A stretch of 64,000 nucleotides of DNA. It comes from Rhodothermales bacterium. GTDB lineage: Bacteria; Bacteroidota; Rhodothermia; Rhodothermales; Bin80. How positions within the stretch are numbered: position 1 is the stretch's first letter; each line of letters opens with the position of its first letter. The stretch spans positions 2,730,814 to 2,794,813 of the forward strand of contig CATQHT010000003.1 of the NCBI GenBank assembly GCA_958296045.1, written 5' to 3'. Position numbers and translations under genes: made by a program. The notes beneath the pieces were generated by a model. It was not told the origin of the DNA and searched no databases. It was given only the letters and a program-made list of their open reading frames with translations. Positions 1 to 9,251 of the stretch are shown here, piece by piece.

Positions 1-232
1 GCTCGATGAATCCATGAAGATCGACATCGAATTTGCGCTGGGGATGCTTGAGCCCCGCGAAGCGGAAATCGTCCGCCTCTATTTCGGAATAGGCCGTGAG
101 CATCCGTTGATGCTCGAAGAGATCGGGCAGAGGTTCGACCTGACGCGTGAGCGTGTCCGCCAGATCAAGGAGAAAGCCCTCCGCAAGCTTCGCCAAAAAC
201 ATCGCAGAGACAACCTCAAAGGGCACATCTGA
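1..232 (+). CDS. Primary-type sigma-70 factor, C-terminal part only (cut by window start)
   Basis: This is the last ~76 residues of a sigma-70 protein, open at the left edge. It contains all of region 4: the [16 protein letters not shown] segment, then the -35-binding helix-turn-helix ([18 protein letters not shown]). Region 4 contacts the promoter -35 element. Over 72 aligned residues it differs at only six positions from the C-terminus of the complete sigma gene that follows on the same strand, so the two are close tandem paralogues. A cassette that binds RNA polymerase core is expected upstream of the window. The reading frame is clear; how complete the protein is cannot be judged here. 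Confidence 0.9.
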   Translation, partial: LDESMKIDIEFALGMLEPREAEIVRLYFGIGREHPLMLEEIGQRFDLTRERVRQIKEKALRKLRQKHRRDNLKGHI

Positions 233-513
233 GCCATTCGTTGGTGCGCCCGGGCCCGCCAGGAGCCGCACGCGTGCGCGGCGCCAGGGTTACCATCGCC
301 ATGGTCGCCACTGGTCGCGGCGGCGAGTCACGAGTTGCCGCGAGTCCGTCTCCGCTGTGCAGGCACCTGCGTGGCTGGAGGCTGGGCCTGCAGCCGCTCC
401 TATAGGAGGCCGCGCCGTGCAGTTGTGTGCCAGCATGCAGCCAATACAAGAGCGGGCGGGGCCAAGGCCGCGCCGCTGACTTCAGACATTTTTGCCACTA
501 TCAACCTATACCC

Positions 514-1350
514 ATGTTCGTTCCCCGTAGCCAGCGGATGCTGGATCAGTACCTGAAGGAGATTGGCCAGATTGAGCTGGTGAGCCCAGCGGAAGAAGCG
601 GAGCTGGCGCGCAGGATCAAAAAGGGCGATGACAGTGCGCTCGAGAAGCTGGTCCAGGCCAACCTGCGTTTTGTGGTCTCTGTAGCCACGAAGTACCAAG
701 GGCATGGAATGCATCTGACCGACCTTATCAATGAAGGCAACATCGGCCTAATCAAGGCGGCCGAACGTTTTGATGAGACGCGTGGCTTCAAGTTTATCTC
801 GTATGCGGTATGGTGGATACGCCAGTCAATCCTGCAGGCCCTGGCGCAACAGGGCCGCGTGGTGCGGCTTCCGCTCAACCGTATCGGTACCATCACCAAG
901 ATCCGTAAGGCCAGTGCGCGTCTGGCGCAAGAAAAGGAGCGCATGCCGAACAACGAGGAGCTGGCCAGTGAGCTGGATATCGGTGTGGACAAGGTCCGGG
1001 ATGCCATGCAGCACATGGCGCGGCACCTGTCCATGGATGCGCCCTTTAGTGAAGAAGGCGACAACAGTTTGCTAGATGTGTTGCCGAGCAACGAGACTAG
1101 CGCACCCGATGTCCCGCTGCACGATGAGTCTATGAAGATTGACATCGAGTTCGTGCTGGGGATGCTCGAGCCCCGCGAAGCCGAATTCGTCCGCCTCTAC
1201 TTTGGCATAGGCCGCGAGCATTCGCTGACCCTCGAAGAGATTGGGCAGCGGTTTGATCTGACGCGCGAGCGGGTCCGGCAGATCAAGGAGAATGCCCTCC
1301 GCAAGCTTCGCCAAAAGCATCGCAAAGACAACCTTAAGGGACACATCTGA
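514..1350 (+). CDS. rpoD: RNA polymerase primary-type sigma-70 factor (Bacteroidota RpoD/SigA-like)
   Basis: A sigma factor of about 278 residues, short like the primary sigma of Bacteroidota, which lacks the long region 1.1 and non-conserved insert. From the N-terminus it shows region 1.2 (LDQYLKEIGQIELVSPAEE), region 2 with the -10 recognition helix and WWIRQSILQALAQQ, region 3, and region 4 with the [11 protein letters not shown] helix-turn-helix. I chose the ATG at 514 because the family N-terminus begins just before the DQYLKEIG segment. An upstream in-frame start at 427 would add 29 residues unlike the family. It lies 281 bp after a near-identical paralogue. It probably directs transcription from the TTG/TAnnTTTG-type promoters of this phylum. 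Whether it is the housekeeping copy or a stress paralogue cannot be told from sequence. Confidence 0.93.
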   Translation: MFVPRSQRMLDQYLKEIGQIELVSPAEEAELARRIKKGDDSALEKLVQANLRFVVSVATKYQGHGMHLTDLINEGNIGLIKAAERFDETRGFKFISYAVWWIRQSILQALAQQGRVVRLPLNRIGTITKIRKASARLAQEKERMPNNEELASELDIGVDKVRDAMQHMARHLSMDAPFSEEGDNSLLDVLPSNETSAPDVPLHDESMKIDIEFVLGMLEPREAEFVRLYFGIGREHSLTLEEIGQRFDLTRERVRQIKENALRKLRQKHRKDNLKGHI

Positions 1351-1702
1351 GCCCGTGGGGGCTGGCTGGGGGCGCTGCTGCAGGGGGCGTTGGTACGCCC
1401 TGCACTTGGGCTATGGCCGCCACATTGAGCGCTCGACTCGTTAGCGAGTCGCATCCGTTGTGGCATCGGTACCTGCGCCATGCAGCTACCGCTCCAGCCT
1501 CATTGGATTGGAGCATGTGGGCCCGGGGGAGGTCGCGCCGCGCCGCCTTTGGGGCGCTACGCACGGCCACAGTGGGGATGGTGGACGGCATGGTGTAACA
1601 TTTTGGGTCCATTCTCGTACCTGCGATCGGTAACTCGCTACTGAACCGCTCACCTCGTCTTCGGCCGCCTCTGCGCAGGCCGCGTCCGACTCTCCGTTCG
1701 AC
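1351..1702. other. Intergenic region with two hairpins, no gene
   Basis: No supported coding sequence lies between the sigma gene and the TolC gene. Two inverted repeats are visible. One is an imperfect GC-rich stem at about 1380-1403. The other is a perfect 7-bp stem with a TTAG loop at 1434-1451 (CGACTCG/CGAGTCG). Neither is followed by a T-run, so they are not convincing intrinsic terminators, but they could end or attenuate transcription of the sigma gene. Confidence 0.5.
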
Positions 1703-3076
1703 ATGAACCTCAAAGTGCATTTACGGCGTTCCCTTTTATTCCTGGGTATCGCGCTGCTGATGAATTGCCAAGCCCGCGCGCAGGCTGTTCAGACCATTAC
1801 GCTCAATGACGCGGTACGCATCGCGCTAGACCAGAACTATGAGCTGAAGGTGAGTGCCAATCAGGTGGAGCAGCAGGAGATTGCGCTGTCCAGTGCCAGG
1901 TATCTGCTGTTACCCAGTGCCAGCTTCAGCACCTCGGCTGGTCGCAACTTCGGGCTCTCTTTTGATCAGACGACCGGCAAAGTCGTCAACTTTTCGTCGG
2001 ACCGGCTCAACCTCAGCGCTGGCGCAAGCTTGACGGTGTTTCAGGGGTTCCGCGAGTGGGCACAGTTGAAGCAGGTCCAGCTCAACTCGGCGGCGTCTGG
2101 GCTGGACCATGAGCGGCAGCGGCAGCAGGTGGTGTTTCAGGTGATGAACCAGTATCTGGCGTTGATCCAGGCCGCCTCGCAGGTCACTATACAAGAGGAG
2201 AACCTGGTCGCCCAACAGCAGCTGCTAGGACAGATAGAGGAGTTCGTCAATGCAGGTTCACGGCCTGTGTCTGACCTGTACCAACAGCAGGCGATCGAAG
2301 CCAGTGCGGAGCTTGCGGTGCTGGAGGCGCAGCGCAACGTGGAGGTCGCAGAAAACCGCCTGATCCAGGCGTTGCAGCTGGACCCGTTTGGCGGATACAA
2401 CTTTGTGATGCCCGACCTCTCATCGCGTGTGCTGGTGCCAGAGGAATATGACGTGGAGAACTTGGTGCGCACCGCTTTTGACCGGCGCTTCGACCTCAGG
2501 TCCCAGGAGATGGCCATCGACATCAGTGAGCAACAGATCCGTGTCGCGCACGCGGGGGTGTTTCCGCGAATCAGCATCTCGGCCAGCGCTGGCAGCGGCT
2601 ATTCCAGCGTGCAGGGTCTGTCAGGAGGACGGACCGTCCCGTTTGGTGACCAGCTTGAGAACAACAGCAGCCAGTCCGTGAGTCTGAGCCTGTCGATCCC
2701 GATCTTTGACAACTTTCAGAGTCGTACGCAGGTCCAGAATGCGCGGATTCAGGTCAACAACGCGCGCCTTGGTCTGGAAAACTTGCGGCAGACGATCCGG
2801 CTCAATGTCCGGCAGGCTTACCTCGACTATGCGCGCGACGAGAAGTACCTGGATGTGACCGAGAAGCAGTTGCTTGCCGCTGAGCAGGCGCTGGAAGCGG
2901 CCCAGGAGCGGTACAACGTGGGATCCAGCACCCTGGTGGAGCTCGCTCAGGCGCAGTCCACCCTTGTGGCTGCCGCCAACAACCGTGCATACGCGATCAA
3001 CAGCTTCTTTTTCCGCAAGCTGCTTATCGACTTCTACGTCGGCGTGCTCGATCCGGGCCAGCCGTTGTTTGATTAA
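1703..3076 (+). CDS. TolC-family outer membrane efflux protein
   Basis: A 457-residue protein with a signal peptide (basic start, then LLFLGIALLMN and a cleavage-like ARAQA at about residues 23-27). It then has the two-fold repeated outer-membrane-factor organisation: long alpha-helical coiled coils rich in Gln, Ala and Leu, and short beta segments. The start ITLNDAVRIALDQNYEL (residues ~32-48) and the C-terminal LDYARDEKYLDVTEKQL and QERYNVGSSTLVELAQAQ segments are typical of the family. It should form the trimeric outer-membrane channel of a tripartite exporter. It is first in a run with a periplasmic adaptor and an ABC ATPase, all on the same strand. Substrate is not predictable. Confidence 0.92.
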   Translation: MNLKVHLRRSLLFLGIALLMNCQARAQAVQTITLNDAVRIALDQNYELKVSANQVEQQEIALSSARYLLLPSASFSTSAGRNFGLSFDQTTGKVVNFSSDRLNLSAGASLTVFQGFREWAQLKQVQLNSAASGLDHERQRQQVVFQVMNQYLALIQAASQVTIQEENLVAQQQLLGQIEEFVNAGSRPVSDLYQQQAIEASAELAVLEAQRNVEVAENRLIQALQLDPFGGYNFVMPDLSSRVLVPEEYDVENLVRTAFDRRFDLRSQEMAIDISEQQIRVAHAGVFPRISISASAGSGYSSVQGLSGGRTVPFGDQLENNSSQSVSLSLSIPIFDNFQSRTQVQNARIQVNNARLGLENLRQTIRLNVRQAYLDYARDEKYLDVTEKQLLAAEQALEAAQERYNVGSSTLVELAQAQSTLVAAANNRAYAINSFFFRKLLIDFYVGVLDPGQPLFD

Positions 3077-3220
3077 CCGGAGGCTTTTGCACCGCAGGTG
3101 ACGCAGTAAGGTCTTCTATCAAGCCGCCCTTGCCGCGTCCAGGCCTGACCGTGGTGCAGCCATATCGCTTCAGTGGTCAGGACCATCAGCCCCATCAACA
3201 CTCGACAGTATCCTGCCGAT

Positions 3221-4645
3221 ATGCCTGCTAAGAAAAAGAAGAAAAACCGCACACGCCGTATCCTGATTGTTATTGCCAGCAGCATTCTGCTCGTGGTGAT
3301 CTTGGCACTTGCTGCGGGGCAACTCGGCGGTGACAGAGCGCGCGTCACCGAGGTGGAGGTGGCTGAGGCCCAGATCCGCACGATTACGCAGACGGTGACC
3401 GCCTCCGGGCGCGTACAGCCCGAAGTGGAGGTGAGCATCACCCCGGACGTTCCGGGAGAAATTATTTCCCTGCCGGTAGTCGAAGGCCAGGAGGTGGCGC
3501 GGGGTCAGCTTTTGGCGCGCATCCGGCCCGACTTCTACGAGGCCCAGGTGGAACAGACCCAGGCGGTAGTAGAGCAGGCCCGTTCGAATGCCGCAAGGGC
3601 ACAGGCGGACCTCTTGCTCCAGGGGCAGGAGCTGGATCGCCAGCGCCAGCTGTATGAGCGCAAGGTTGTGGCCGAAGACATCTTTCAGCAGGCCGAGACG
3701 GGCTACGAAGTGGCCGAAGCATCGCTGGAAGCTGCCCTGTACAACGTGGCCAGCACCGAGGCGCGTCTGCGGCAGGCGCAGGAAGACCTGCAAAGGACAT
3801 TCCTATATGCTCCGATGGCGGGGACCATCAGTAAGCTCAACGTGGAGCCGGGAGAACGCGTCGTTGGAACCAGCCAGATGGCTGGCACGGAGCTTATGAT
3901 CGTAGCTCGCCTGGAACAGATGGAGCTAGAAGTGGAAGTGAACGAGAATGATGTGGTCAACGTGACGCTGGGCGACACTGCCTCAATCGAGGTGGATGCC
4001 TACCCGGAGCAGACATTCACAGGCGTCGTCACCGAGATTGCCAACTCGGCGCGCCTCTTGCCGGGGGCTTCGCAGGAGCAGGTCACGAACTTCCCGGTGA
4101 AGGTGCGCATCCTTGACCGACACAACGTCGGAGGCACCTTCAACGTGGTCCAGAATGTGGCCGGAGATATGCCGGTGCCCGAAGAACACTTCCCGAGCTT
4201 CCGCCCCGGCATGAGCGGTACGGTGGACATCTTTACCCAGACCGTGGAGGAGGTGGTAGCAGTCCCGATCCAGGCGGTCACCGTGCGGGACTTCAACGAC
4301 GTCAGGCGCCGCCAGGCGAGGGTGGCAAGCATGTCGGAAAATGATGAAGAAAGCGCGGCATCCGATTCCGCCGACGCTGCAAAGTCCGAGGCCGAGCAGA
4401 CGGACAATGGAGATGCTACGCCGTCCTTCATGCGCGAGGAGGATCTGCAAAAGGCGGTGTTCATTTTCGGGGACGATGGGAAAGCCGCAATCGCAGCCGT
4501 GGAGACGGGCATAGCCGACGACCGCTTCATCGAGATCCGCATGGGTCTTAGTGGAGGCGAGCGCATCATCACCGGGCCTTATAGCGCCGTTAGCCGTGAG
4601 CTTCAGGTCGGCGCCGCTATTAAGGGGCAGACCAGGAGACGATAA
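3221..4645 (+). CDS. Periplasmic adaptor (HlyD/MacA-type membrane fusion protein)
   Basis: Starting at the ATG at 3221 gives about 474 residues with a Lys/Arg-rich cytoplasmic tip ([13 protein letters not shown]), one membrane anchor ([20 protein letters not shown]), a split lipoyl domain ([15 protein letters not shown] ... [20 protein letters not shown]), a central coiled coil of alternating Gln/Glu/Ala heptads, and beta-barrel and membrane-proximal domains. An upstream in-frame start at 3173 would put polar residues before the positive tip and is less likely. The adaptor bridges the inner-membrane ABC transporter to the TolC channel encoded just before it. A low-complexity acidic insertion (residues ~375-410, Asp/Glu/Ser/Ala rich) interrupts the membrane-proximal domain. 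It is probably cotranscribed with the ATPase gene, which begins 19 bp after its stop. Confidence 0.92.
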   Translation: MPAKKKKKNRTRRILIVIASSILLVVILALAAGQLGGDRARVTEVEVAEAQIRTITQTVTASGRVQPEVEVSITPDVPGEIISLPVVEGQEVARGQLLARIRPDFYEAQVEQTQAVVEQARSNAARAQADLLLQGQELDRQRQLYERKVVAEDIFQQAETGYEVAEASLEAALYNVASTEARLRQAQEDLQRTFLYAPMAGTISKLNVEPGERVVGTSQMAGTELMIVARLEQMELEVEVNENDVVNVTLGDTASIEVDAYPEQTFTGVVTEIANSARLLPGASQEQVTNFPVKVRILDRHNVGGTFNVVQNVAGDMPVPEEHFPSFRPGMSGTVDIFTQTVEEVVAVPIQAVTVRDFNDVRRRQARVASMSENDEESAASDSADAAKSEAEQTDNGDATPSFMREEDLQKAVFIFGDDGKAAIAAVETGIADDRFIEIRMGLSGGERIITGPYSAVSRELQVGAAIKGQTRRR

Positions 4646-4664
4646 CAGTTATAACAGGTATTTG

Positions 4665-5390
4665 ATGAAAACGCAGAGTCTGATAAGGCTGCGCAACGTC
4701 AGGAAGATCTACCCCATGGGTGCCGAAGAGGTGCGTGCGCTCGATGGGGTATCCCTGGACATCTATCCGAACGAGTATGTGGCGGTGATGGGGCCTTCGG
4801 GTTCGGGCAAGTCGACGCTGATGAACATGATCGGCTGCCTGGATACGCCAACCGAAGGTACCTACCACCTACGTGGCCAGAATGTGGGCGAGATGGAAGA
4901 TGATGAGCTCGCTGCCATCCGCAACCGCGAAGTGGGCTTCGTCTTCCAGACGTTCAACCTCTTACCCAAAGTGAACTGCCTCCAAAATGTGGAGCTGCCG
5001 CTTATCTATTCTGGCAAGCGCAAGGCAGAACGGCGCCGCATGGCGGAGGTCGCTATCGACAAGGTCGGGCTATCAGACCGCATCACACACAAGCCCAGTG
5101 AGCTTTCCGGGGGGCAGCGCCAGCGCGTGGCGGTGGCGCGGGCGCTGGTCAACAACCCGTCGCTGCTGTTGGCGGACGAGCCCACCGGCAACCTGGACAC
5201 ACGTACGGGCAACGAGATAATGCTCTTGTTTGAGGAACTCTATCGCCGCGGCAATGCGCTGATGGTAGTAACGCACGAGGAAGGGGTCGCGCGCCATGCG
5301 CGCCGCATCATTCGCCTGCGCGACGGGATGGTAGAGAGCGATGTCCGCGTGGAAAACCCGGTCCTGGCGAGCCTCAAGATTGCAGCCTGA
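4665..5390 (+). CDS. ABC transporter ATP-binding protein (MacB/LolD type)
   Basis: About 241 residues with all nucleotide-binding motifs: Walker [11 protein letters not shown]-loop VFQTFNLLP, signature [15 protein letters not shown], Walker [13 protein letters not shown] and H-loop VVTHE. The N-terminal pattern ([22 protein letters not shown]) is that of the LolD/MacB class, which powers export or lipoprotein release. The start at 4665 follows the adaptor stop by 19 bp; the longer in-frame reading from 4551 overlaps the adaptor gene and is not used. A MacB-type complex also needs an FtsX-like permease, and none follows, since the next gene is on the opposite strand 6 bp away. The permease must lie elsewhere or have been lost. 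Confidence 0.93.
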   Translation: MKTQSLIRLRNVRKIYPMGAEEVRALDGVSLDIYPNEYVAVMGPSGSGKSTLMNMIGCLDTPTEGTYHLRGQNVGEMEDDELAAIRNREVGFVFQTFNLLPKVNCLQNVELPLIYSGKRKAERRRMAEVAIDKVGLSDRITHKPSELSGGQRQRVAVARALVNNPSLLLADEPTGNLDTRTGNEIMLLFEELYRRGNALMVVTHEEGVARHARRIIRLRDGMVESDVRVENPVLASLKIAA

Positions 5391-5396
5391 CGGCTG

Positions 5397-5864
5397 CTAC
5401 GGCTCCGTACAGTCCACAGCTTCGGTGATGCGCTCAAATGTCATGGCCTTGTCCGTCTGCGCCATGCGTACCACCTGAAACACGCTGCTAGGTCCCATGG
5501 AAAGGCGACAGTCATCACCTGGGCTATAGAGGCGGTATCGGCCTACGACACTGTCGCCCGTGTCTTCGAACTCTTCAAAGCGCAGGTCATAGCCGCCACC
5601 AGGGACCGGCATCGCGGCCACGACGACCATTTCAAGGTCAAAGTCGATTTCCGCGAAGGGCCTGAGCGGGCTCAAAGAGTCCTGCAGCGCGGCCCAGTCC
5701 ATAGCTGTGCGCACCGCGCGGTGAACCGAGTCCGCCAGCGCCTGGTGGCCGCGCCCTACCTCGTCAAACGGCATGGGCGCCAGCGCTTCCACCTCCACTT
5801 CGGCATCATACGTAGCGAAGCAGCCGGCCAGGCAGACCAGAATGACCATAAGAAGGCGCATCAT
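5397..5864 (-). CDS. Small putative lipoprotein, PrcB_C-like pattern
   Basis: A 155-residue protein with a lipoprotein signal: a hydrophobic stretch ending in VCLAGC, with Cys15 as the probable lipidation site (Cys14 if the second Met is the start). The mature part has a Trp-rich helix (MDWAALQDSL), an IDFDLEMVVVAAM strand, a glycine turn (PVPGGGY) and alternating beta strands ending in SSVFQVVRM. This order resembles the PrcB C-terminal domain seen in small secreted proteins, but I recall it only as a pattern, so the family call is tentative. Its stop lies 6 bp from the ABC ATPase stop (convergent), and its start diverges from rpoZ. Function unknown. Confidence 0.72.
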   Translation of the reverse strand: MMRLLMVILVCLAGCFATYDAEVEVEALAPMPFDEVGRGHQALADSVHRAVRTAMDWAALQDSLSPLRPFAEIDFDLEMVVVAAMPVPGGGYDLRFEEFEDTGDSVVGRYRLYSPGDDCRLSMGPSSVFQVVRMAQTDKAMTFERITEAVDCTEP

Positions 5865-5924
5865 CGCGGAACCCCGTAAAGGGTGTAAGGTTCAACGCGC
5901 AAGATAACCTGCGCAGACAAAGCA

Positions 5925-6245
5925 ATGCCCATAAAGACGCTGGATGTTCATACGCTCGTCAAGAAGGCTACCGCTGACGGCGAGCCGGCCAACCTTTTTG
6001 AGACGGTGTTCATCCTGTCCAAGCGCGCGCGCCAGATCGCGTCGCGCATGAAGGAAGAGCTGGATACGAAGCTCTCCTACTTCGAAGGCTTTGACACCGA
6101 GACTGAAGACCCGCAGTTTCTAGAAGAGCAGCAGCGCATCTCTATGGAGCATGAGCTGTTGCCCGAGCCTGCCGAGAAGGCTATTGAGGAGATGTTCGCG
6201 GGAGAAATCTACCATCGGGATCCGCAACGCGACAGCGACGAGTAG
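5925..6245 (+). CDS. rpoZ: DNA-directed RNA polymerase subunit omega
   Basis: A 106-residue protein with the omega/Rpb6 core [24 protein letters not shown] (residues ~23-46), the helix that latches onto the beta-prime C-terminus, followed by the acidic, extended tail typical of Bacteroidota omega. It stabilises RNA polymerase assembly. The gene lies 29 bp before uvrA on the same strand and probably shares its transcript. It diverges from the small lipoprotein gene, so the ~60 bp between 5865 and 5924 must hold both promoters. Confidence 0.88.
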   Translation: MPIKTLDVHTLVKKATADGEPANLFETVFILSKRARQIASRMKEELDTKLSYFEGFDTETEDPQFLEEQQRISMEHELLPEPAEKAIEEMFAGEIYHRDPQRDSDE

Positions 6246-6274
6246 CCACCGACGGATGGTCGCCTCCCGCATCT

Positions 6275-9154
6275 ATGACGCAGCCGCAGCAGTCCATCTC
6301 GATTCGCGGCGCGCGCGAACACAACCTCCAGAACGTAAGCCTTGAAATTCCGCGCGACCGTTTGGTCGTGATCACGGGACTGAGCGGGTCTGGTAAGAGC
6401 AGCCTGGCGTTTGACACTATCTTCGCGGAAGGCCAGCGCCGCTACCTGGAAAGTCTGAGCGCATACGCCCGGCAGTTTATGGGCGTCATGGAGCGGCCGG
6501 ATGTCGACTATATCGACGGGTTATCGCCGGTGATTGCTATCGGCCAGAAGTCCGTGTCGCGCAACCCCCGCTCCACGGTCGGCACCGTGACGGAGGTGTA
6601 TGACTTTTTGCGCCTACTGTTTGCGCGTGTGGGCACGCCACATTCGCTCGCAAGCGGCGCCGCGCTCCAGAAGCAGTCCGAGCGCGAAATCGTGGCCTCA
6701 ATCCTGAACCTGAAGGGCCCCGCAGCCCCGCGTCCGAGCACGATGATGATCCTAGCACCGGTGGTGCGTGGCCGTCGGGGGCACTATAGGGAACGCTTTG
6801 TTCGTATCGAAGCGCAGGGTTTTCGGCGCGTGCGCGTGGACGGGAAGGTGCGCGTCATCAAGCCGGGGATGGCGTTGCACAGGTACCGGACGCACGACAT
6901 TGATGTGGTGGTGGACCGGCTAAAGCTCACAGGTGACATCACCGAGCGCGTGCGCCAAAGTGTGGAGACGGCTCTTCAGGTGGGTTCTGGAAGGCTGGTG
7001 GTGGCTATCGACGAGAGGAAAGACCGGGTGTACAGCACGCATCTGTACGATCCCGTCACGGGGCGGTCGTACGGCGAGGCCTCGCCCGGCCTCTTTTCAT
7101 TTAACTCGCCGTATGGCGCGTGCAAGCTATGCAAGGGGTTGGGGGTCAGCTACGAATTTGCCTCGGAAATGGTGATGACCCATCCCGACCATACCATCAA
7201 ACGAGTGATTCAGGACATCCTGGCGCGTTCGAACCATGGGGGGTTCTTAGTAAAGGTGGAGGCTATGGGCTGGAATTATGGCTTTAACCTTGAGACGCGC
7301 GTCTGCGACCTCTCGGATAAGGTGCAGCATGTGCTGCTGCACGGCGCAGGCGACGAGTCCTTTGATCTGGCACCACTGTACGGCACGCCGTTTCCGGTCC
7401 CGGTGCATTTCGAGGGGTTGCACGAGTTTATTCGCGACCGCCTCAACAAGGCCACCTCAAAGGGCGAGGAGCGCTACTATCGCAAATTCCTGCGCAAGGT
7501 TGAGTGTAGAGACTGCCAGGGTACGCGCCTGGGGCCGGAACCGCTTTCGTATCGGTTCGCCGGGGAGTCCATCGGTGATCTGGTCCGCCTTGATGTCGTG
7601 TCGCTGTTGCAATTCGTGCAGTCGGTCCGGCTTAGCCCGCGGCAGGAACGCATTGCCACGCCCATCCTGAAGGAGGTTGGCGAGCGCCTCTCCTTTATGA
7701 TTGATGTGGGCGTGGGCTATCTGAATTTGAATCGCGAAACGCGTTCGCTCTCTGGCGGCGAGAGTCAGCGCATCCGGCTGGCAACCCAGATAGGGACAAA
7801 GCTGACGGGCGTGCTCTACGTGCTAGATGAACCTTCTATTGGGCTGCATCCGCGGGATAACCGCAGGCTCATCGCGTCGCTCAAGCAGCTGCGTGACATC
7901 GGTAACTCCGTGCTGGTGGTCGAGCATGACCGCGAAATGATTGAAAGCGCGGACTACGTGGTGGACCTAGGTCCGGGGGCGGGCGAACGTGGTGGCCACG
8001 TGGTCAGTGCTGGCAGCCCCGACGAGCTCGTAGAGCAAACCAACGGCATGGTGAGCCTGACCGCCGAGTATCTGACTGGTGTGCGCGAGATAGGTGTTCC
8101 GGCGCGGCGCAGGGCCCCCCAAGCGCGCCAACTGGTGCTGCGCGGCGCCACCGGGCACAACCTGAGAGGGGATACGCTAATCCTGCCCCTGGGGTTGTTC
8201 ATCTGTGTGACCGGCGTAAGCGGTTCTGGCAAGAGCACGCTGATCAACCAGACGCTGCGCCGGGTTCTGGCGCAGAAGCTGATGGGTGCTGTGTCTCGAC
8301 TTGCGCTGCCCTACAAATCGCTCGAAGGCATCGAGCATGTAGGAAAAGTCATTGCCATAGACCAGAAACCTATCGGCCGGACGCCGCGATCCAACCCGGC
8401 CACGTATACCGGGCTAATGACTCCCCTGAGGGACCTCTTTGCTGGTATTCCAGAGTCACTGGTCCGCGGGTATCGAAAGGGGCGTTTCTCTTTCAATGTC
8501 AAGGGTGGCCGGTGCGAAGAGTGCACCGGTGCTGGTATGATACGGTTGGAGATGAGCTTTTTGCCAGACGTCTTTGTGGAGTGCGAGGCTTGCCGCGGTC
8601 GTCGTTACAACAAGGAGACGCTGGAGGTGCGCTACAAGGCGAAATCTATTGCCGATGTGCTGCACATGACGGTAGACGAGGCGGCCGCCTTTTTTGAGCA
8701 TTTGCCGAAGATTGCCAGGAAGCTAAAGACGCTGCAGTCTGTTGGGCTGGGTTATATCCGGCTGGGGCAGCAGTCCACAACGATTTCTGGTGGTGAGGCG
8801 CAGCGGGTGAAGCTTTCGAAGGAGCTGTCGCGTCCGGGCACCGGGGATACCCTATATATATTGGATGAGCCGACTACGGGGCTCCACTTTGAGGATATCC
8901 GTTACCTCTTAGGGGTGTTGCAGGCTTTGGTGGACCGCGGCAACACGGTATTGGTCATCGAGCACAATATGGACGTCATCAAAGTGGCGGACTACATTGT
9001 GGATCTGGGTCCAGAAGGGGGCGATGGTGGTGGACGCATCTTGTTTGCTGGCACGCCAGAAGCGCTGGCCGAAGAAGACACAGATACTGGCGTTATCCTG
9101 AGGCAGGTGCTTGGGCGGGTCCCCGCAGTGCAGCCTGCCCTGGCGCACCCGTAG
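6275..9154 (+). CDS. uvrA: Excinuclease ABC subunit A
   Basis: A 959-residue protein with the complete UvrA architecture. The first ATPase has [14 protein letters not shown] (residues ~36-49) and the family hallmark [14 protein letters not shown]; its signature [16 protein letters not shown] is near residue 490. The second ATPase has [12 protein letters not shown] near residue 648 and signature [15 protein letters not shown] near 838. The long zinc finger lies between CEECTGAGM and [10 protein letters not shown] (residues ~747-775). UvrA dimers find helix-distorting lesions and load UvrB for nucleotide excision repair. In the first zinc module only the second pair of ligands (CKLCKG) remains; the first pair is replaced by YDPVTGRSY-type residues. 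It begins 29 bp after rpoZ. Confidence 0.97.
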   Translation: MTQPQQSISIRGAREHNLQNVSLEIPRDRLVVITGLSGSGKSSLAFDTIFAEGQRRYLESLSAYARQFMGVMERPDVDYIDGLSPVIAIGQKSVSRNPRSTVGTVTEVYDFLRLLFARVGTPHSLASGAALQKQSEREIVASILNLKGPAAPRPSTMMILAPVVRGRRGHYRERFVRIEAQGFRRVRVDGKVRVIKPGMALHRYRTHDIDVVVDRLKLTGDITERVRQSVETALQVGSGRLVVAIDERKDRVYSTHLYDPVTGRSYGEASPGLFSFNSPYGACKLCKGLGVSYEFASEMVMTHPDHTIKRVIQDILARSNHGGFLVKVEAMGWNYGFNLETRVCDLSDKVQHVLLHGAGDESFDLAPLYGTPFPVPVHFEGLHEFIRDRLNKATSKGEERYYRKFLRKVECRDCQGTRLGPEPLSYRFAGESIGDLVRLDVVSLLQFVQSVRLSPRQERIATPILKEVGERLSFMIDVGVGYLNLNRETRSLSGGESQRIRLATQIGTKLTGVLYVLDEPSIGLHPRDNRRLIASLKQLRDIGNSVLVVEHDREMIESADYVVDLGPGAGERGGHVVSAGSPDELVEQTNGMVSLTAEYLTGVREIGVPARRRAPQARQLVLRGATGHNLRGDTLILPLGLFICVTGVSGSGKSTLINQTLRRVLAQKLMGAVSRLALPYKSLEGIEHVGKVIAIDQKPIGRTPRSNPATYTGLMTPLRDLFAGIPESLVRGYRKGRFSFNVKGGRCEECTGAGMIRLEMSFLPDVFVECEACRGRRYNKETLEVRYKAKSIADVLHMTVDEAAAFFEHLPKIARKLKTLQSVGLGYIRLGQQSTTISGGEAQRVKLSKELSRPGTGDTLYILDEPTTGLHFEDIRYLLGVLQALVDRGNTVLVIEHNMDVIKVADYIVDLGPEGGDGGGRILFAGTPEALAEEDTDTGVILRQVLGRVPAVQPALAHP

Positions 9155-9251
9155 CAGTGCATGGCATGCGACGGCCTACCTGCAGTGATGGGGGTATGGT
9201 ACGCAATACGCCACCAGACTGCCGTGTGGTATATTCGGGCATGGGTCACCA

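Noticed and set aside
5397-5864. Confident assignment as a PrcB protease-complex subunit
   Set aside because: Only a general pattern match (Gly-rich turn and strand order); no protease gene is adjacent, so it is kept as a putative lipoprotein of unknown function.
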